From JBFMCC01 sp037445635 (lineage in GTDB: Bacteria > Chloroflexota > Anaerolineae > Anaerolineales > Villigracilaceae): 64,000 nt of DNA. Where the stretch lies: assembly GCA_037445635.1 (NCBI GenBank), contig JBBIKC010000014.1:1-64000 (forward strand). The letters are read 5' to 3'. Below are positions 61,151 to 64,000 of the stretch, piece by piece. Each line of letters opens with the position of its first letter. Within the stretch, counting starts at the first letter, position 1. The notes beneath the pieces were generated by a model. The model was given only the letters and a program-made list of their open reading frames with translations, had not been told where the DNA came from and did not search any database. The position numbers and the translations under genes were made by a program.

Positions 61151-62164
61151 ATGACACGCATCGTAGTTGACGCAATGGGAAGCGACGAATATCCGCGCCC
61201 GGACGTGGAAGGCGCCGTAATGGCGGCGCGCGAATACGGCGTGGAGATCATCCTCGTCGGCGACGAATCGAAGATCGGACCCGTGCTTGCCGCGCAGAAC
61301 CCGGGCAGTCTGCCCATCCGCATCGTCCACGCGCCCGAAATGCTGACGATGAAAGACAAGGGTGAGGAACTGGCCTTCAAGGCGCGCCACAGGGACGCGC
61401 AAAATTCGATGGCCGTAGGCATTGACCTGGTCAAACGCGGCGAAGCGGAGGCATTCGTCACCGCAGGCAACACGGGCGCGGCCATGGTCACGGCCCTGTT
61501 CCGCCTCGGGCGCCTGCGCGGCGTAGATCGTCCCGCGCTGGCCCCGGTCTTCCCCACCGCCAGCGGCTCCTGTGTCGTGCTCGATGTCGGCGCCAATCCC
61601 GATTGCAAGCCGGAGAATCTCCTGCAATTCGCCATCATGGGCAGCATCTACGCCGAGAAAGTGCGCGGCGTGAAGAATCCAAAGGTGGGACTGGTGTCCA
61701 ACGGCGAAGAAGAGGGCAAGGGCAATGAACTGGTCCGCGAGGTGACGCCTGTGCTCAAAAAAGCCAGGATTAATTTTTTCGGAAACGTGGAGGGCAAGGA
61801 GGTCATCGGCGGGAAAGTGGACGTAGCCGTCACGGATGGCTTTGTCGGCAATGTGATGCTCAAGACGGCGGAGGCGGTGGCCAAGTTGATCGTGGACAAG
61901 ATCAGGGAGGCCATCAAAACAGGCGGGCCGCTGGCGCTGGTCGGCGGCGCGCTGGTAAAACCCGCGCTGACGAAGATCAAAAAACTGCTCGACCCCAGCG
62001 AGGAGGGCGCCGCGCCCCTGCTCGGCGTGAACGGGCTGGTCTTCATCGGCCACGGCCGCTCGGACGCTCTCGCCATCAAGAACGCGGTGCGGGTGGCGAA
62101 GAACGCGGTGGAAGCGCGCGTGCTGGACGCGATGAAAGCCGCCATCGAGGCAAGCCTGAAATAG
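61151..62164 (+). CDS. plsX: Phosphate acyltransferase PlsX
   Basis: A 337-residue PlsX. It turns acyl-ACP into acyl-phosphate for phospholipid synthesis. Motifs are IVVDAMGSDEYPRP, AFVTAGNTGAAM, RPALAPVFPTASG, LDVGANPDCKPE, KVGLVSNGEEEGKGN, FFGNVEGKEV and DVAVTDGFVGNVMLKTAE. ATG with AGGAG five bases before; no other fatty acid gene is next to it. Confidence 0.96.
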   Translation: MTRIVVDAMGSDEYPRPDVEGAVMAAREYGVEIILVGDESKIGPVLAAQNPGSLPIRIVHAPEMLTMKDKGEELAFKARHRDAQNSMAVGIDLVKRGEAEAFVTAGNTGAAMVTALFRLGRLRGVDRPALAPVFPTASGSCVVLDVGANPDCKPENLLQFAIMGSIYAEKVRGVKNPKVGLVSNGEEEGKGNELVREVTPVLKKARINFFGNVEGKEVIGGKVDVAVTDGFVGNVMLKTAEAVAKLIVDKIREAIKTGGPLALVGGALVKPALTKIKKLLDPSEEGAAPLLGVNGLVFIGHGRSDALAIKNAVRVAKNAVEARVLDAMKAAIEASLK

Positions 62165-62261
62165 TCTCCCGTGAAGACACGAGGGACGAAAGAAAATCAA
62201 TCCTCGCAAAGGTTCATAAAGCTTCGCGCTCTTCGAACCTCCGCGGTTCAAAAAGGTCCTC

Positions 62262-62972
62262 ATGAAAATCATCAAAAACGAAAAACTCATCCAGCGCAAT
62301 TCCAAAATCGGAAAGTACGCGAACCTTGCGGGGCTGGCGCTGTTATTGCTGTCTTTGTATCTTTCGTTCACCTCCCTGCAAAAGGAGACGACATCGCAAC
62401 AATTCACCCTGCTCCTGGTCGTCATGCTGTTGGCGCTGATCCTCACCCAGGTCAGCATTTACTTTGGCAACCGCTGGGGGCGCTCCCCGCGCCCGGACGA
62501 AATCCTGGATGCGAGCCTGAAAGGATTGCCGGGCGATTACGTCATTTACCACTTTTCATCGCCCGTCCCGCACCTGCTGATCGGACCGGCGGGGGTGTGG
62601 GTTTTGCTTCCATACCATCAGCGCGGAACAGTCACTTACAAGAACAACCGCTTTCGCGCCAGCGGCGGCGGCTTCGCGCAGGGTTACATGCGCATCTTCG
62701 GCCAGGAGAACCTCGGGCGTCCCGAGCTCGACGCCGAGGCGGAGATCGCGTCCATGAAACGCTTCCTCGCCAAACAAATGGAAGAGGACGAGATTCCGCC
62801 CATCCGGGCCGCGCTGGTGTTTCTCAATGAACAAATCGAACTTCAGGCAGACGACGCGCCCCTGCCCGCCCTGCAAGCCAGGAAACTAAAGGATTTCATG
62901 CGGCGGCAGGCAAAGGAAGGCCCGCTGTCTGCGGACGACATCGAGCGAATCAAATCCCTGCTTGGTCAATAG
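62262..62972 (+). CDS. Two-helix membrane protein with possible NERD-like region
   Basis: A 236-residue protein with helices near residues 20-40 and 48-67 and a cytosolic C-terminal part (GDYVIYHFSSPVPHLLIGPAGVWVLLPYHQRG, then AALVFLNEQIELQ). The pattern is reminiscent of NERD nuclease-like domains, but no catalytic residues can be identified. Function unknown. Confidence 0.65.
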   Translation: MKIIKNEKLIQRNSKIGKYANLAGLALLLLSLYLSFTSLQKETTSQQFTLLLVVMLLALILTQVSIYFGNRWGRSPRPDEILDASLKGLPGDYVIYHFSSPVPHLLIGPAGVWVLLPYHQRGTVTYKNNRFRASGGGFAQGYMRIFGQENLGRPELDAEAEIASMKRFLAKQMEEDEIPPIRAALVFLNEQIELQADDAPLPALQARKLKDFMRRQAKEGPLSADDIERIKSLLGQ

Positions 62973-63089
62973 GGTCAACGCTCTTGTTTCCCGCGGACAT
63001 GCAAAGTTCGTCTGGGGTCACAAAACCTCCCGATTTTGCCCGAGGCCGGGAGACTTCGTTCGTTGACATGGTTTACATACACGCTCTTC

Positions 63090-63118
63090 CTCTCTCCCGC
63101 TAACAGGAGAGGGTTTTT
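63090..63118 (+). terminator. Terminator before the DinG-like gene
   Basis: An 8-bp stem (63090-63097 with 63106-63113, one GT pair) and five T (63114-63118). It can end the plsX-region transcript. The gap 62973-63134 also has a 6-bp hairpin near 63027-63052. Confidence 0.6.
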
Positions 63119-63134
63119 ATGATACACTTGTTCT

Positions 63135-64000
63135 ATGACCTCCATCGTCGCAATTGACATCGAGACTACGGGGCTGGAATCCAAAACGGACTCCATCATC
63201 GAGATCGGCGCGGTACGCTTTAACGGGAAACGCGTCGAGGACGAATGGACGAGCCTGATCAACCCGAACCGACACATCCCCGAATTCATCAGCGCGCTGA
63301 CCGGCATCAACGACGAGATGGTGCGCCAGGCGCCGCGCATCAAGGACATCGCGCACGAACTCGAAGCCTTCGTCGGCGATTCGCCGGTGGTGGGACACAA
63401 CATCCGCTTCGACCTGGGATTTCTCAAGCGGCACGGACTGTTTCAACATAACCAGGTTATTGATACATACGAATTGGCCTCCGTGCTGATTCCCTCGGCC
63501 AGCCGCTACAACCTCGGTTCGCTCGGCCAGCAGTTGGGACTCCTGCTTCCCGCCACGCACCGCGCCCTCGACGACGCGAAGGTCACGCACGGAGTCTACA
63601 ATCGCCTGTTCGAGCTGGCGGGACAACTGCCGCTCGACCTGCTGGCGGAGATCGTCCACTTGAGCGAGCCGCTCGAATGGGACGCGGGCTGGGTCTTCCA
63701 GCAGGTCCTGCGGGCGAGAGCGCGCGAGGGCGTGGCACCCAAGAAGACGCGCGGGAAACAGGCAAAGGGTCCGATTTTTGAATCCGATCAGGAGAAGCAT
63801 CCGCCGGTCAAAAAGGTCGAAGAGCCGATTCCGCTCGACGAAGAGGAAGTGGCCTCGATCCTCGAATACGGCGGTCCGTTCTCGCAATACTTCCAGTCTT
63901 ACGAACACCGCCCCGAACAGGTGGAGATGCTGCGGGCGGTGACCAACGCGCTTTCACGCGGCGGCCACCTCATGGTCGAGGCGGGAACCGGCGTGGGCAA
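63135..64000 (+). CDS. DnaQ-type exonuclease/DinG-like helicase, 5' part
   Basis: A frame open to the window edge, 288 codons seen. Residues 1 to about 165 are a DEDD exonuclease (VAIDIETTGLES, NIRFDLGFL, HRALDDAKVTHGVY). After a charged linker, FSQYFQSYEHRPEQVEML and the P-loop EAGTGVGK begin a superfamily 2 helicase of DinG/XPD type. The combination is known from Gram-positive-type DinG proteins. The C-terminal part is outside the window. Confidence 0.9.
   Translation, partial: MTSIVAIDIETTGLESKTDSIIEIGAVRFNGKRVEDEWTSLINPNRHIPEFISALTGINDEMVRQAPRIKDIAHELEAFVGDSPVVGHNIRFDLGFLKRHGLFQHNQVIDTYELASVLIPSASRYNLGSLGQQLGLLLPATHRALDDAKVTHGVYNRLFELAGQLPLDLLAEIVHLSEPLEWDAGWVFQQVLRARAREGVAPKKTRGKQAKGPIFESDQEKHPPVKKVEEPIPLDEEEVASILEYGGPFSQYFQSYEHRPEQVEMLRAVTNALSRGGHLMVEAGTGVG

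Overview
The window looks like a chromosomal segment of a Chloroflexota bacterium, probably Anaerolineae; this is an inference from gene content, not from a marker tree. Supporting signs are a GC-rich genome with TATAAT-like promoters, a complete F420 block (npdG, cofE, cofD, cofC, F420-dependent oxidoreductases), a caa3-type oxidase with fused subunits, MoeA fused to a binding-protein domain, and many short interspersed repeats. It carries about 60 genes, one tRNA-Leu(GAG), two decayed genes, and an exonuclease/helicase gene cut by the right edge.

Layout. 0.1-7.4 kb (minus): terminal oxidase operon coxII-coxI-coxIV/III fusion-sco-cupredoxin-like protein-surf1-ctaA(half)/ctaB, giving the enzyme, its copper delivery and its heme supply. 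7.4-16.9 kb (minus): peroxiredoxin, receiver protein, two tandem moeA genes, an unusual UbiA-like protein, aminotransferase, membrane protein, DinB-like protein, SDR and proline dehydrogenase. 17-28.4 kb (plus): serine hydrolase, zinc-ribbon protein, membrane NACHT/HEAT ATPase, SsnA-type amidohydrolase, then the F420 cluster. 28.4-33.8 kb: MFS exporter, thioesterase, and an ECF sigma factor overlapping a 952-residue membrane LysM protein.

33.8-45.2 kb (plus): xanthine-dehydrogenase-family genes (FAD subunit, fused FeS/Mo subunit, XdhC) interrupted by a GANTC-type methylase, a RelBE-like pair, a CBS pyrophosphatase, a TPR NTPase, a beta-propeller protein and a MntA-HepT pair. 45.2-51.7 kb: SPFH-HTH protein, NAD(P)HX repair enzyme, two decayed genes, aldehyde:ferredoxin oxidoreductase and a STAS protein. 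51.9-54.7 kb: polar amino acid ABC importer. 54.7-64 kb: SCP-2 protein, hydrolase, histidine kinase, Rcp1-like receiver, HD-GYP protein, tRNA-Leu, plsX, a membrane protein and a DinG-like nuclease/helicase.

The most unusual signal is a set of eight short arrays with a strict 7-base period. Six of them contain the stop codon of a gene and two lie inside open frames (cofE and the xdh FAD subunit). Separate palindromic or GC-rich short elements sit in frame inside both moeA genes, cofD and the fused xanthine dehydrogenase subunit. Short repeats therefore seem to be tolerated as coding sequence, mainly in cofactor genes. The fused xanthine dehydrogenase has also lost all four cysteines of one [2Fe-2S] cluster.
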